The position numbers and the translations under genes are program-made. Under the pieces are notes generated by a model that saw only the letters and a list, made by a program, of their open reading frames with translations, ran no database searches and was not told the origin of the DNA. This document shows, one piece after another, positions 25,708 through 34,227 of a DNA stretch of 64,000 bases (position 1 is its first letter; the number at the start of each line of letters is the position of its first letter). The stretch is from Pseudoxanthomonas sp. SE1. Its GTDB lineage: Bacteria; Pseudomonadota; Gammaproteobacteria; Xanthomonadales; Xanthomonadaceae. The DNA is taken from positions 2,223,001-2,287,000 of the forward strand of contig NZ_CP113783.1 in NCBI RefSeq assembly GCF_029542205.1, read 5' to 3'.

Positions 25708-26135
25708 GGCGCCTCCACTCCCAGCCGCTGCCACAGGACAGGCGGGCACAGATACAGCATCTCGCCTGAAGCCGCGTCGACCGCGACCTGGATGGTGTGC
25801 GCGCGTGTCATCACCTCCCCGCTGGCGGCATCGCGGATCTCGTAGTCCAGCTTCAACCGGTTCTCCCACTCGCTGATGCGCGCGGTCACGACCAGCGGCT
25901 GCGCGTACCGCAGCGGACGGATGTACTTCACGCGCGTGTCGACAATGGGCCAGAGATAGCCCGACACCTGCATCTGCGGATAGTCGTAGTCCAGGCGCTG
26001 CAACAGCGCACACCGGGCGATCTCCAGGTACTTGAAGTAATGCCCGTGCCAGACCACCTGCATCGCGTCGCAGTCATGGAAGGCCGGGCTCAACGCCACT
26101 TCGATGGCCAGATGTTCGTGCTGCTCAACCGGCAT
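25704..26135 (-). CDS. Acyl-CoA/ACP thioesterase (4-hydroxybenzoyl-CoA thioesterase-like)
   Basis: 143-residue hotdog thioesterase. The catalytic region is DCDAMQVVWHGHYFKYLE (about residues 21-38), a variant of the 4HBT motif with Asp followed by the WHG(H/N)Y segment. It may release the finished chain or proofread stalled ACP. The ATG at 26135 overlaps the ammonia-lyase end by 11 bases. Confidence 0.85.
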   Translation of the reverse strand: MPVEQHEHLAIEVALSPAFHDCDAMQVVWHGHYFKYLEIARCALLQRLDYDYPQMQVSGYLWPIVDTRVKYIRPLRYAQPLVVTARISEWENRLKLDYEIRDAASGEVMTRAHTIQVAVDAASGEMLYLCPPVLWQRLGVEAP

Positions 26136-27678
26136 AGACGTCCCACCGCGCTTCGCGGATGTCGGCCAGCAACCGGCGAAGCTCGCCATCCAGTGCCCGG
26201 TCTTCTTCCACCAGCGGGATACGCTCGCGCAGGTCGGCGTACATCGCGGCAGGACCATCGCGCAGCGTCGACTGCATGCCGACGCGTTCGCGCAGTTCGA
26301 GCGCCTGGCGGGCCGCGACCAGCATTCCCGCCATCACCTGCTCGGTCAGCTCGATCACGCGCAGGCAGTCCCGCGCGGCGATCGTGCCCATGCTGACCTT
26401 GTCCTGGTTGTGGCATTCGGTCGAGCGCGAGAAGACCGAGGCCGGCATGGTCAGCTTCAGCGCTTCGGCCGTCCACGCCGAAACGCTGATCTGCAATGCC
26501 TTCAGGCCATGATTGATGGCGGCGCGCGGCCCCGTCGCACCGGACAGGTTGGCGGGCAGCCCATGGTTGTAGCGGGCGTCGACGATCAGCGCCAACTGGC
26601 GATCGAGCAGGTCGGCCACGTTGGCGACGGTGTTCTTCAACGAATCCATCGCGAAGGCGATGTGGCCGCCGTAGAAGTGGCCGCCGTGCAGGATCTGCTC
26701 GCGGTCCGGATCGATCAGCGGATTGTCGTTCGCACTGTTGAGTTCGGTTTCGATCAACTGGCGGAAGAACGGGAGCGCGTCCTCCAGCACGCCGATCACG
26801 TGCGGCGCACAACGTAGCGAATAGCGGTCCTGCAGCCGTTGTTCGTTGCGCGGCGGGCGGTCGCTGTGCAGGTCCTCGCGCAGGCGCTGAGCCACCCGCG
26901 ACTGGCCCGGGTGCGGCTTGGCCGCGAACAGCACCGCATCGAAGTGGTGCGCATTGCCGTTGCTTGCCAGCACGTTGAACGCGGTCAACCGTGTGGCGAG
27001 CCGCGACAGGTACTCCGCACGGTGGAACGCGAGACACGCCAGCGCCGTCATCACCGCAGTGCCGTTCATGATCGCCAGGCCTTCCTTCGGGCGCAGCGTG
27101 AGCGGACGCAGACCGATCTCGGCCAGTACCTCGGCGGCCGGCCTGCGACGGCCGGCATGCATCACCTCGCGCTCGCCGCAGAGCACCGCCGCCACGTAGG
27201 ACAGGGGCGTCAGGTCCCCGCTTGCACCCACCGACCCCTCTGCGGGGATCAGCGGCAGCACATCGTGGCGCAACAGCGCTTCCAGGCCTTGCAGCAACGG
27301 CAGGCTGACCCCGGACATCCCGCGCACCAGCGATGCCAGGCGCGCCGCGAGTACTGCGCGCGTTTCGGTTTCATCGAGGAAACGGCCGAGACCGCAGCCG
27401 TGGTAGGTATACAGATGGTGCGGCAGTTCCGCGACCAGCGCCGGCGGAATGTTCACGGTGCAGGAATCGCCATAGCCCGTGGTGACGCCGTAGATCACAC
27501 CGTCCTCGTCCAGCAGTCGATCCAGGAAATCCGCACCGCGCGCGATCCGCGCACGGAATTCCGTGTCCTCCGACAGTACGGCCGGCACCTGCCGCCGGGC
27601 GAGCGCCACCACGTCCTCGATGCGAAGAGGGGCATCGCCGAAGACCGGGGCCACGGATTCATTCATTGCGGGCGTCAT
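26125..27678 (-). CDS. HAL/PAL/TAL-family aromatic amino acid ammonia-lyase
   Basis: 517-residue lyase with the self-processing MIO triad Ala-Ser-Gly in GSVGASGDLTPLSY, the catalytic tyrosine region IYGVTTGYGDS, and NDNPLID. At the substrate-selectivity position it has Tyr-His (YTYHGCG) where HAL and some bacterial TALs have Ser-His. Inside an aryl polyene operon a tyrosine or phenylalanine lyase feeding an aryl starter is more plausible than histidine degradation; no other hut gene is nearby. Starts at 27678 or 27666 are both possible and overlap the acyltransferase gene. Confidence 0.88.
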   Translation of the reverse strand: MTPAMNESVAPVFGDAPLRIEDVVALARRQVPAVLSEDTEFRARIARGADFLDRLLDEDGVIYGVTTGYGDSCTVNIPPALVAELPHHLYTYHGCGLGRFLDETETRAVLAARLASLVRGMSGVSLPLLQGLEALLRHDVLPLIPAEGSVGASGDLTPLSYVAAVLCGEREVMHAGRRRPAAEVLAEIGLRPLTLRPKEGLAIMNGTAVMTALACLAFHRAEYLSRLATRLTAFNVLASNGNAHHFDAVLFAAKPHPGQSRVAQRLREDLHSDRPPRNEQRLQDRYSLRCAPHVIGVLEDALPFFRQLIETELNSANDNPLIDPDREQILHGGHFYGGHIAFAMDSLKNTVANVADLLDRQLALIVDARYNHGLPANLSGATGPRAAINHGLKALQISVSAWTAEALKLTMPASVFSRSTECHNQDKVSMGTIAARDCLRVIELTEQVMAGMLVAARQALELRERVGMQSTLRDGPAAMYADLRERIPLVEEDRALDGELRRLLADIREARWDVYAG

Positions 27679-28603
27679 GCGTTACCTGATCCCAGAAGGG
27701 GTAGAAGTTGAACCAGTCATAGGGAGAGAGGCGGACCTGCCGTTCCATCCACACCGCGAACTGCGCAGCGTAGCCGGCCAGGGCGGCGTCGCGCGAGCCG
27801 CGTGGCAGTTCGATGCGTTCAGCGAAGGCCTCCAGGCGCACGCGGTACCCGTCGCCATCGTGCGTGCAGGCCATCGTGAACACGGGACACTTCAGCGCAG
27901 CGCCCAGCACGTAGGCCCCGATGGGAAACGGTGCGTCATGCCCCAGGAACGGCGCCGTCACGCTGCGGCCGCCGCGCAGCGGCACCCGGTCGCCCGCGAT
28001 GGCAACGAATTCACCGCGCGCCACGCGCTCGGCCAGCTTCACCGCATCGGCAGGTCCCAGGTCGGTGACCTGCAGCAGTTCGACCCGACTGCCGGCATCC
28101 AGGCGCTGGATCAACCGGTTGAAACGCTCGGCGTGCGCGGTGTGCACCAGTGCGGTCAGGCGGAACCCGGGCACCTGGTCGGCCATGATCTGGCACAGCT
28201 CCAGGCATCCCAGGTGCGCGGTGACGATCAGGCCACCCTCGCCCGCCTTCACGCGCGCCAGCACATCCTTGCGTTCCATCCGCACCCGTTCCACCGGGTA
28301 GCGCTGGCCCAGCGCCAGGATCTTGTCGAGCAGGGTTTCGGCGAACATCGCGAAGTGATGCAGGCTCTGCCACATGCCCGGCCGTCGTGGCGGCACGGCC
28401 TGGTACGCATGCGCCCGCTGCAGGTATTGCAGTGACGCGCGGCGCGCGGTGCCGTTGGCGAGCCAGTGGATGAGCACCACCGGATACACGCAGAGACGGA
28501 ACGGCCAGCGCCCGAGCCAGCGGTGTACCGCGCACAGCAGCAGGATGCCGCGCACGGAAGTGGATTCGCCGATCTCGGCCCAGTGCTGCCCGCGCTGGCT
28601 CAT
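27659..28603 (-). CDS. LpxL/HtrB-like lipid acyltransferase
   Basis: 314-residue inner-membrane acyltransferase of the lauroyl/myristoyl family. The catalytic region reads TAHLGCLELCQ, with His and Glu spaced as in the H-x4-E/D motif. It probably attaches the aryl polyene chain, or a fatty acid, to the lipid anchor. The ATG at 28603 sits in an ATGA overlap with the glycosyltransferase stop. It is not the lipid A enzyme of the organism by context. Confidence 0.85.
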   Translation of the reverse strand: MSQRGQHWAEIGESTSVRGILLLCAVHRWLGRWPFRLCVYPVVLIHWLANGTARRASLQYLQRAHAYQAVPPRRPGMWQSLHHFAMFAETLLDKILALGQRYPVERVRMERKDVLARVKAGEGGLIVTAHLGCLELCQIMADQVPGFRLTALVHTAHAERFNRLIQRLDAGSRVELLQVTDLGPADAVKLAERVARGEFVAIAGDRVPLRGGRSVTAPFLGHDAPFPIGAYVLGAALKCPVFTMACTHDGDGYRVRLEAFAERIELPRGSRDAALAGYAAQFAVWMERQVRLSPYDWFNFYPFWDQVTHDARNE

Positions 28604-29379
28604 GCGGCCCGGTCCACGGCGCGGCGCGCCAGAAGGCGTGGCAGGCGGCGCACCATGCCGAAGAACAGTCGTGCGTGCATGCGACTGATGCGCACGTTGT
28701 CGCGCCACACATCGAAGTGGGACACGCCATCGAGCGGATACGTTACCCGGGTGGGCAGGTTGCGTACCGCGACGCGACGCCAGAACAACCGGACCAGCAC
28801 TTCCACGTCGAAGTCCATGCGACGGCCGATGGTTTCCTCATCGATCAGCCGCAGCACCGGCGGCAGCGGATATACCCGGAACCCGCACATCGAGTCGCGG
28901 ATGGAGAAGGACAGCGTGTTTATCCAGACCCACACGTGCGTAAGGTAGCGGCCGTACAGCCGGCCCCTGGGCACGCTGTCGTCGTACAGCGGCACGCCGC
29001 AGACCACGTCATCAGGGTGCGCCCGCGCCATCGCCAGGAACGCGGGGATATCGGCGGGATCGTGCTGGCCATCCGCGTCGATCTGCAGGACATGGGTGTG
29101 GGCGTTGGCGCCGGCCCAACGGAAACCGGCCAGGACGGCCCCGCCCTTGCCCTGGTTCTCGGACAGCCGCAGCAGGCGCACGCGCGGTGCATGCAATGCC
29201 GACAGGCGATCCAGTTCGGCTGCGCACGGGGCACCGGAACCGTCGTCCACCAGCAGGCACGGCACACCCGATGCCAGCACGCCCTCCACCATCGTCGCGA
29301 TGGCGTGCTCGTGATCGAACACCGGGATCACCACCAGCGGACGGAACGCGGACGGCATGGGCGCGGGATCACTCGGCAT
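28600..29379 (-). CDS. Family 2 glycosyltransferase
   Basis: 259-residue GT2 enzyme resembling dolichol-phosphate mannosyltransferase-like proteins. Visible motifs are VVIPVFDHE, LLVDDGSG and the metal/nucleotide-sugar DADGQHDPADI. Cytoplasmic, probably membrane-associated. In aryl polyene clusters such an enzyme is thought to glycosylate the lipid head group. Two ATGs (29379 and 29358) are possible; the first overlaps the ligase gene by 11 bases. Confidence 0.85.
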   Translation of the reverse strand: MPSDPAPMPSAFRPLVVIPVFDHEHAIATMVEGVLASGVPCLLVDDGSGAPCAAELDRLSALHAPRVRLLRLSENQGKGGAVLAGFRWAGANAHTHVLQIDADGQHDPADIPAFLAMARAHPDDVVCGVPLYDDSVPRGRLYGRYLTHVWVWINTLSFSIRDSMCGFRVYPLPPVLRLIDEETIGRRMDFDVEVLVRLFWRRVAVRNLPTRVTYPLDGVSHFDVWRDNVRISRMHARLFFGMVRRLPRLLARRAVDRAA

Positions 29380-31054
29380 CGCTGAACACCACGCGACCAC
29401 TCGCATGCGGCCCGTGCACGGAGGTGTAGCGGAACACCAGCGTACCGCGCTCCAAGTGCCATTCGAGATCAAGCCGGACCACATCTCCTGGCCGGGCGAC
29501 ACGCTGGAACTTCAGCGCCTCCATGCGCAGGAAATGTCGCGGCATTGCGAAGACCTCGCGCGCCAGTTGTACGGCCCAGTCCAGTTGCGCGACGCCCGGC
29601 AGGATGGGGGCCTGCGGAAAATGTCCGTCGAATACCGCAAGCGAAGCATCCAGCGGCAACTCGACCTTCGCATGCGTGGCCTCCCGCAGGATCCAGTGCG
29701 CGGCCGGCCGCTCGGGACGGAACAGCGCCGTCAAGCCAGCTTCGGTCACCTTGCCCTGCGCATTCACCGGCAGCGCCGCGACGAAGCGCCAACGGCGCGG
29801 TCGCGTCACGGCATCCTGGTGGCCGGCAAGGTGGCGTGACAGGGTCTGCGAAAGCGCGCGCCGCATCGATGGGTCGTCCGGCACCTGCGCGTCGTCGTTC
29901 ATCACCACGACCGCTGCCAGCGTGCTGCGCGCGCCTCCCAGCAACAGCACGCGCGCGTCCTTCACCGCAGGATGCGAGAGGATCTGCCGCTCCAGCGCAT
30001 CCAGCGACACCCGCCGCTCCTCCACCTTGACGATGCGGTCAGCGCGACCCAGCAAGCGGAAGCCACCGGCGCCATCCGGCTCTGCGCGATCCTGGCTGTG
30101 CCACCAGGCGTCTTCATTCAAGTGGGGCGAACGCACCTCCAGCGCGCCGTCCCGTATCCGCCAATCGACCCCCGGGAGGGGGCGCCATGCCGGCTGTTCC
30201 TCCCGCCACTGGCGCCAGGCGATGCCGCCGGTCTCGCTGCTGCCAAGGATTTCCGTAGGGGGCACGCCCAGCAGTTGAGCGGCAGCGTGCGCGGCTTCGG
30301 CAGGCAGCGCGCCGCCCGAGGAGAACACCGCACGCAGCCGTCCATGCAGCGACGACCACGACAGCTGGGCCGGCAGGCGCTTGAGGTGCGCCGGGCTGGC
30401 GACCAGCACGGCGTCGTGGTCTTCCATCGCCGCCAGCAGATCCTCCGGGAAGAACGCACGCGGCACGATGGCGCGACCGGCGGCCAGCGGCCACAGCACG
30501 CGGAACAGCAACCCGTAGATGTGCTGGTGCGACACGGTGCCGTGCACCGCCACACCCTCCAGACCCGCACCGAGCGCGGCTTCCAGCGCCCCGACTTCGG
30601 CGCAGAACTGGGCAAGCTGCTTCTCGATCGCAACAGGTTCACCCGTGCTGCCCGAGGTGTAAACGGTCAGGCGCGTGGCCCTGGCATCGAGGGGAGAAAG
30701 CAGGGTCTCGCCGCCCGCCGCCACATCGGCGCACGCCAGGGATGCATCAGGCCAGTCGCCTGCGAACCCGTCCACGCGGCTGCGCAACCGTACCTGCGTA
30801 CCCGCCAGGGCATCGCCCGGCAGCACGACCGTCTTGCCCGCGTGCCATGCGCCGTACAAGGCAGCGGCGAAACGCGCGGCATCATCGAAATGAAGCGCCC
30901 ATGTCGTGCCGGTCTGCGCCTTGAAGCTCGCATGCCAGCGCAGCACCTCGCGATGGAAGTACGCGTGGTCGCGGGCTTCACGGCCCGCGACCATGAAGGC
31001 ACGGCCAGGCAGCGCCTGCACGGCGACGTCAGTCAGGTCGCGCCACTCAGCCAT
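29369..31054 (-). CDS. AMP-ligase fused to hotdog dehydratase (aryl polyene priming enzyme)
   Basis: 561-residue bidomain protein. The N-terminal part (to about residue 450) is an adenylate-forming ligase with the P-loop-like YTSGSTGEPVAI, LGSSETGG and the Gly-Arg-Asp hinge (LLGRADRIVKVEERRVS). The C-terminal 110 residues are a hotdog dehydratase domain with the FabZ-like FDGHFPQAPILPGVAQLDW. In E. coli-type aryl polyene clusters these are the separate ApeH and ApeI; here they are joined. The ligase probably activates an aryl acid and loads it on an ACP. Confidence 0.87.
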   Translation of the reverse strand: MAEWRDLTDVAVQALPGRAFMVAGREARDHAYFHREVLRWHASFKAQTGTTWALHFDDAARFAAALYGAWHAGKTVVLPGDALAGTQVRLRSRVDGFAGDWPDASLACADVAAGGETLLSPLDARATRLTVYTSGSTGEPVAIEKQLAQFCAEVGALEAALGAGLEGVAVHGTVSHQHIYGLLFRVLWPLAAGRAIVPRAFFPEDLLAAMEDHDAVLVASPAHLKRLPAQLSWSSLHGRLRAVFSSGGALPAEAAHAAAQLLGVPPTEILGSSETGGIAWRQWREEQPAWRPLPGVDWRIRDGALEVRSPHLNEDAWWHSQDRAEPDGAGGFRLLGRADRIVKVEERRVSLDALERQILSHPAVKDARVLLLGGARSTLAAVVVMNDDAQVPDDPSMRRALSQTLSRHLAGHQDAVTRPRRWRFVAALPVNAQGKVTEAGLTALFRPERPAAHWILREATHAKVELPLDASLAVFDGHFPQAPILPGVAQLDWAVQLAREVFAMPRHFLRMEALKFQRVARPGDVVRLDLEWHLERGTLVFRYTSVHGPHASGRVVFSDAE

Positions 31055-31598
31055 GCCGATGGCTCGCCTTCACGCGCTGGCGCACCAGCCACTCGCCACC
31101 GAACAGCAGCCCGATCAGTCCGTAGGCGATCAGTCCGTTGTACAGCGCCCATGCGCGATCGGACATCCACAGCGCGGTGACCAGCGCGGCCGCGCCATTG
31201 AACACGAAGAAGCCGCACCATACCTGCGTCACCCGGCGCGTGTACGCCACACCTGCAGGCGGCAGGTCGGGCTCTGTCAGGCGGGCGATACGCTCCACCG
31301 CCGAGGGTGGGAACACGAGGCTGGCACCGAACACGACCAGCATCACGGCGTTGATCAACGCGGGATACAGCTTCAACGGCAATGCCTGGTTGAAGACCGT
31401 GGCCAGCCCCGCGAGGACCGCGGCCCCTGCCGCAGCGGCAAGCCACACTGCCTGCCGGGTGGCGGCGGCACGCAGCAGGGCCACCACCAGCAGCAGGACT
31501 GCCAGCCACCGTGGTTCGAAGCGGCCCATGGCCCAGTACACCACCAGCGGGTACGCCACGGACAACGCCACGAAGATGATCGCGCCGATGCGGGACAC
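31047..31598 (-). CDS. COG4648-type membrane protein (ApeG-like)
   Basis: 183-residue integral membrane protein with about six hydrophobic helices (IIFVALSVAYPLVVYW, LAVLLLVVALL, WLAAAAGAAVLAG, INAVMLVVFGASLVF, VWCGFFVFNGAAALV, GLIAYGLIGLLFGG). The family is confined to aryl polyene-type clusters; its role is unknown, perhaps in lipid handling. GTG start at 31598; 17 bases after the ACP gene; end overlaps the ligase start. Confidence 0.8.
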   Translation of the reverse strand: MSRIGAIIFVALSVAYPLVVYWAMGRFEPRWLAVLLLVVALLRAAATRQAVWLAAAAGAAVLAGLATVFNQALPLKLYPALINAVMLVVFGASLVFPPSAVERIARLTEPDLPPAGVAYTRRVTQVWCGFFVFNGAAALVTALWMSDRAWALYNGLIAYGLIGLLFGGEWLVRQRVKASHRHG

Positions 31599-31615
31599 GC
31601 GGAGGCGGCCTGCGC

Positions 31616-31870
31616 TCAGGCGGCTTGGTCGCGGATCAGACCGTACAGCACGTCCACGATGTCCTGCACCGTGCGCACCGACTTGAAGGCATCCGGTTGC
31701 AGGCTGCGCCCCAGCAGCGGCTTGAGCTGCACGATCAGGTCCACCGCATCGATGCTGTCGATGTCGAGGTCGTCGTAAAGGCGGGCCTCGGGCGTGATGC
31801 GCGCGGGTTCGATCTCGAAGCTGTCATGCAGGATCGTGACGATCCGGTCGAAAAGTTCGTTCTTGGTCAT
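31616..31870 (-). CDS. Acyl carrier protein 1
   Basis: 84-residue ACP carrying the phosphopantetheine attachment site DIDSIDAVDL (Ser39). It is probably the carrier for polyene extension. It is the second of two ACPs in tandem, as in other aryl polyene clusters. It is separated from the first ACP gene by 24 bases. Confidence 0.92.
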   Translation of the reverse strand: MTKNELFDRIVTILHDSFEIEPARITPEARLYDDLDIDSIDAVDLIVQLKPLLGRSLQPDAFKSVRTVQDIVDVLYGLIRDQAA

Positions 31871-31894
31871 CTTGCCAGTCCTACCCGTCCCTGC

Positions 31895-32155
31895 TCAGGC
31901 CTTGCCTTGCGAGGCGACGAAATCCGCCAACGCGCGCACGCTGGCGAAATGCCGACGGGTTTCCTGCGAGTCGGCCGAAAGCGCAACGCCATAACGCTTC
32001 TGAAGCGCCAGGCCCAGTTCGAGCGCATCGATCGAATCCAGGCCAAGGCCTTCCACGAACAGCGGTGCGCCGGTGTCGATGTCGTCCGGGGAAATGTCCT
32101 CCAGCGACAACGAAGAAATGATCAATTCCTTGATCTCGTGCTCAAGTGCCTGCAC
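31895..32155 (-). CDS. Acyl carrier protein 2
   Basis: 86-residue ACP with the attachment site GLGLDSIDALEL. No ATG fits; the GTG at 32155 with GGGAG about 8 bases upstream gives a normal ACP length and overlaps the end of the acyltransferase gene by 14 bases. It differs strongly from its neighbour ACP, suggesting separate starter and extender carriers. Confidence 0.88.
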   Translation of the reverse strand: MQALEHEIKELIISSLSLEDISPDDIDTGAPLFVEGLGLDSIDALELGLALQKRYGVALSADSQETRRHFASVRALADFVASQGKA

Positions 32156-32939
32156 GCGATGGATCTCCCGCAAAGTAGATGGCCAGATGTTCCGTGAGCC
32201 GCCGGGCTGCCAGCGCCTCTCCCCCCGCCGATGGGTCCGCCCCCTCCGTTCCATTCAGGAACGGGGCGATCGGCAGGTCTTCCTGAACATCGATCACCAT
32301 ATGGAACCGCACCGGCGGCACACGATACCACTTATCCCCTTTCCCCAACGTCGGTGGCGAGCACGTGATGCGTACCGGGGTGATGTCCAGTCTGCCGCGC
32401 ACCGCGATGTTCGCGGCGCCCCGCTGCAGCTTCAACGGCTGCCCCGGCGTGGTCCGCGTGCCCTCGGGGAAAACGACCAGCGTACCGCCCGCCCGCACCG
32501 CGGCGATGCAGTCCTCCACCAGCCCCGCACCGTCGTCGTTGGATACGTAACCCGCGGCCCGCACCGGCCCCCGCATGAACGGGTTGCGCGCCACCGCGGA
32601 CTTGACCACGCAATCAGCATTCGGCAGCAGAGAGACCAGCAGGACAACGTCGATCAGGGTGGGATGGTTGGCCAGCACCAGCAGGCTGTCGCGCGCCAGG
32701 CGTTCGCGTCCGCGGATTTCGTACGTCATCACGCCCAGCCGCCGCATCAGTTCGACATGCGCGGCAAAGCTGCGTTGGACGAGGCGGCGGGACCACCGGC
32801 GGCGGCGCTCCGGGTCGCGCACCAGCCACAGGAGGGGTGGCAGGATGCAGACGCCCAGCAACAAGCCGCCCATGCCGAAAGCGAGGAAGCTCAGCCCTGT
32901 ACCGACGACCCGCCACGCATGATCCAACCGGTCACGCAT
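32142..32939 (-). CDS. PlsC-type 1-acyl-glycerol-phosphate acyltransferase-like protein
   Basis: 265-residue lysophospholipid acyltransferase family member. Catalytic H-x4-D is in NHPTLIDVV, and the acyl-acceptor motif FPEGTR follows. One N-terminal membrane helix pair (GLSFLAFGMGGLLLGVCILPP). It probably acylates the anchor of the aryl polyene lipid rather than ordinary phospholipid. ATG at 32939 overlaps the ketosynthase-like stop. Confidence 0.87.
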   Translation of the reverse strand: MRDRLDHAWRVVGTGLSFLAFGMGGLLLGVCILPPLLWLVRDPERRRRWSRRLVQRSFAAHVELMRRLGVMTYEIRGRERLARDSLLVLANHPTLIDVVLLVSLLPNADCVVKSAVARNPFMRGPVRAAGYVSNDDGAGLVEDCIAAVRAGGTLVVFPEGTRTTPGQPLKLQRGAANIAVRGRLDITPVRITCSPPTLGKGDKWYRVPPVRFHMVIDVQEDLPIAPFLNGTEGADPSAGGEALAARRLTEHLAIYFAGDPSRAGT

Positions 32940-33675
32940 CGCGCCGCCACTGCCACGCGGTTCCGTCGCCGATCCAGCGCAGCGAGGGCGCACCGGACAG
33001 CAGGAAACGCAGCACATCCAGGCCATGCGGCAAACGGGCGGGCTCAACGTCCGCTTCAATGGGGGCGTCTCCGCTTTCCCACCCGAGCCGCAACGTGGAC
33101 GCGGGGTCATCGGCGGGCGCCAGCCGCCAGCACCAGGCGAAGCCGGCATCCGGTTCGTCCGGGAACCCTGCGTAGATCGCCGGCAGCGGCGCGTCGTAGA
33201 CCACCAGCATCACTTCCGGTGCGCCGTCCGCGAGCAACGCGGCGGCCTCCACGCATGCGGCCTCGACAGTCGCCATGCCGCCCGCCAGCGCTATGTAATT
33301 GCCGCGCTCGCGCCGGAGGATGGAATACAGGGCGGCAATCGCGTTGTGGACCGACAGGCCGAACGTCGTCGGCGATGGCGGCTGCTCCGTCGCGAGCGCT
33401 TCGAGCAGTTCCATCGAGCGCGCCACGTCGCCATGCCGGGACGCGAACACCAGCGGCACCCCACGTTCTTCCGCGCGCTGGCACCAACATGCCGCCTGGA
33501 TCGCCATGCGACCTAGCCGCTCGATGCGACGGCGCTGCATGGCCGGCACTTCTGCGAGCGCAGGCGTGTCGTCCCCCACCGGCAGCCAGGGCGCCGCGGC
33601 CCAGGCGCGCCATGCGTCGTGATCCACCAGTCCGGGTGCCCACGCGCTCCATTCCTTCACTGAGAAACCGATCAT
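32932..33675 (-). CDS. Ketosynthase-like factor (ApeC-type, Ketoacyl-synt_2 family)
   Basis: 247-residue thiolase-fold protein of the small ketosynthase-like family (PF13723 type), identified by FGLSVHNAIAALYSI (about residues 108-122). The active-site cysteine of true ketosynthases is absent, so it is probably a chain-length or scaffold factor for a partner ketosynthase. It is the first gene of the 18-gene minus-strand operon. The ATG at 33675 was chosen; an in-frame GTG at 33708 would add 11 residues. Confidence 0.83.
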   Translation of the reverse strand: MIGFSVKEWSAWAPGLVDHDAWRAWAAAPWLPVGDDTPALAEVPAMQRRRIERLGRMAIQAACWCQRAEERGVPLVFASRHGDVARSMELLEALATEQPPSPTTFGLSVHNAIAALYSILRRERGNYIALAGGMATVEAACVEAAALLADGAPEVMLVVYDAPLPAIYAGFPDEPDAGFAWCWRLAPADDPASTLRLGWESGDAPIEADVEPARLPHGLDVLRFLLSGAPSLRWIGDGTAWQWRRDA

Positions 33676-33766
33676 CCGCCGCGCAAAGCCCCGCCGATTC
33701 CGAATCACCCTATTTCACCTGCATGCCCGGAGATTCGCCAGTTGTGAAATTTTTCGTAAGGGATGC

Positions 33767-33795
33767 TTGCGCATCGCAAACAGGCTGGCTATCAT
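33767..33795 (+). promoter_or_regulatory. Promoter of the tRNA pair
   Basis: TTGCGC (33767-33772) and TATCAT (33790-33795) with a 17-base spacer. The -10 is 20 bases before tRNA-Ala, which fits a short 5' leader. Confidence 0.6.
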
Positions 33796-33815
33796 TTCGC
33801 TCCTGCCAGCACGTT

Positions 33816-33891
33816 GGGGCCATAGCTCAGCTGGGAGAGCGCCTGCATGGCATGCAGGAGGTCGGCGGTTCGATCCCGCCTGGCTCCACCA
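33816..33891 (+). tRNA. tRNA-Ala (GGC)
   Basis: 76-nt cloverleaf including encoded CCA. The acceptor stem is GGGGCCA with TGGCTCC and contains the G3-U70 pair that identifies alanine tRNAs. The anticodon loop ATGGCAT reads GGC (codon GCC). The T-loop is GTTCGATCC. Confidence 0.96.
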
Positions 33892-33945
33892 ACATCCGGA
33901 CAATAGGCCGTCCGGAATGAAAAACCTGGCAACATTTTTACGTGT

Positions 33946-34021
33946 GTCCCCATCGTCTAGAGGCCTAGGACATTACCCTTTCACGGTAGCGACCGGGGTT
34001 CGAATCCCCGTGGGGACGCCA
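33946..34021 (+). tRNA. tRNA-Glu (TTC)
   Basis: 76-nt cloverleaf with encoded CCA. The acceptor stem is GTCCCCA with TGGGGAC. The anticodon loop CTTTCAC reads TTC. The T-arm is GGGGTTCGAATCCCC. It is 54 bases after tRNA-Ala and likely co-transcribed. Confidence 0.96.
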
Positions 34022-34031
34022 ACTATCTTGC

Positions 34032-34060
34032 AGGCCCGGGAAACCGGGCCTCTTTTTTTG
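34032..34060 (+). terminator. Rho-independent terminator of the tRNA operon
   Basis: Stem AGGCCCGG with CCGGGCCT around GAAA, followed directly by CTTTTTTTG. It begins 11 bases after tRNA-Glu. Confidence 0.9.
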
Positions 34061-34227
34061 TTTCGCCCGGCTGGAAGTTCGTAATGCCGCTTTCGCAGGC
34101 ATTTACAAGAAACTCACCGCAAACGGCGTAGAAGCATCATCACGCTCCCCCTGCGCAACGTCCGGGCAGGCGCGAGTACCCAGTAGGTGCAGTCGAAGCT
34201 GGTGCCCCTTTGCCGGAGCCTGCCGTC

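Noticed and set aside
26125..27678. Calling this gene hutH (histidine degradation)
   Set aside because: No hutU, hutI or hutG nearby, and it is embedded in an aryl polyene operon with overlapping neighbours.
33676..33760. A promoter for the pigment operon on the minus strand
   Set aside because: I could not find a convincing -35/-10 pair with correct spacing; several weak candidates only.
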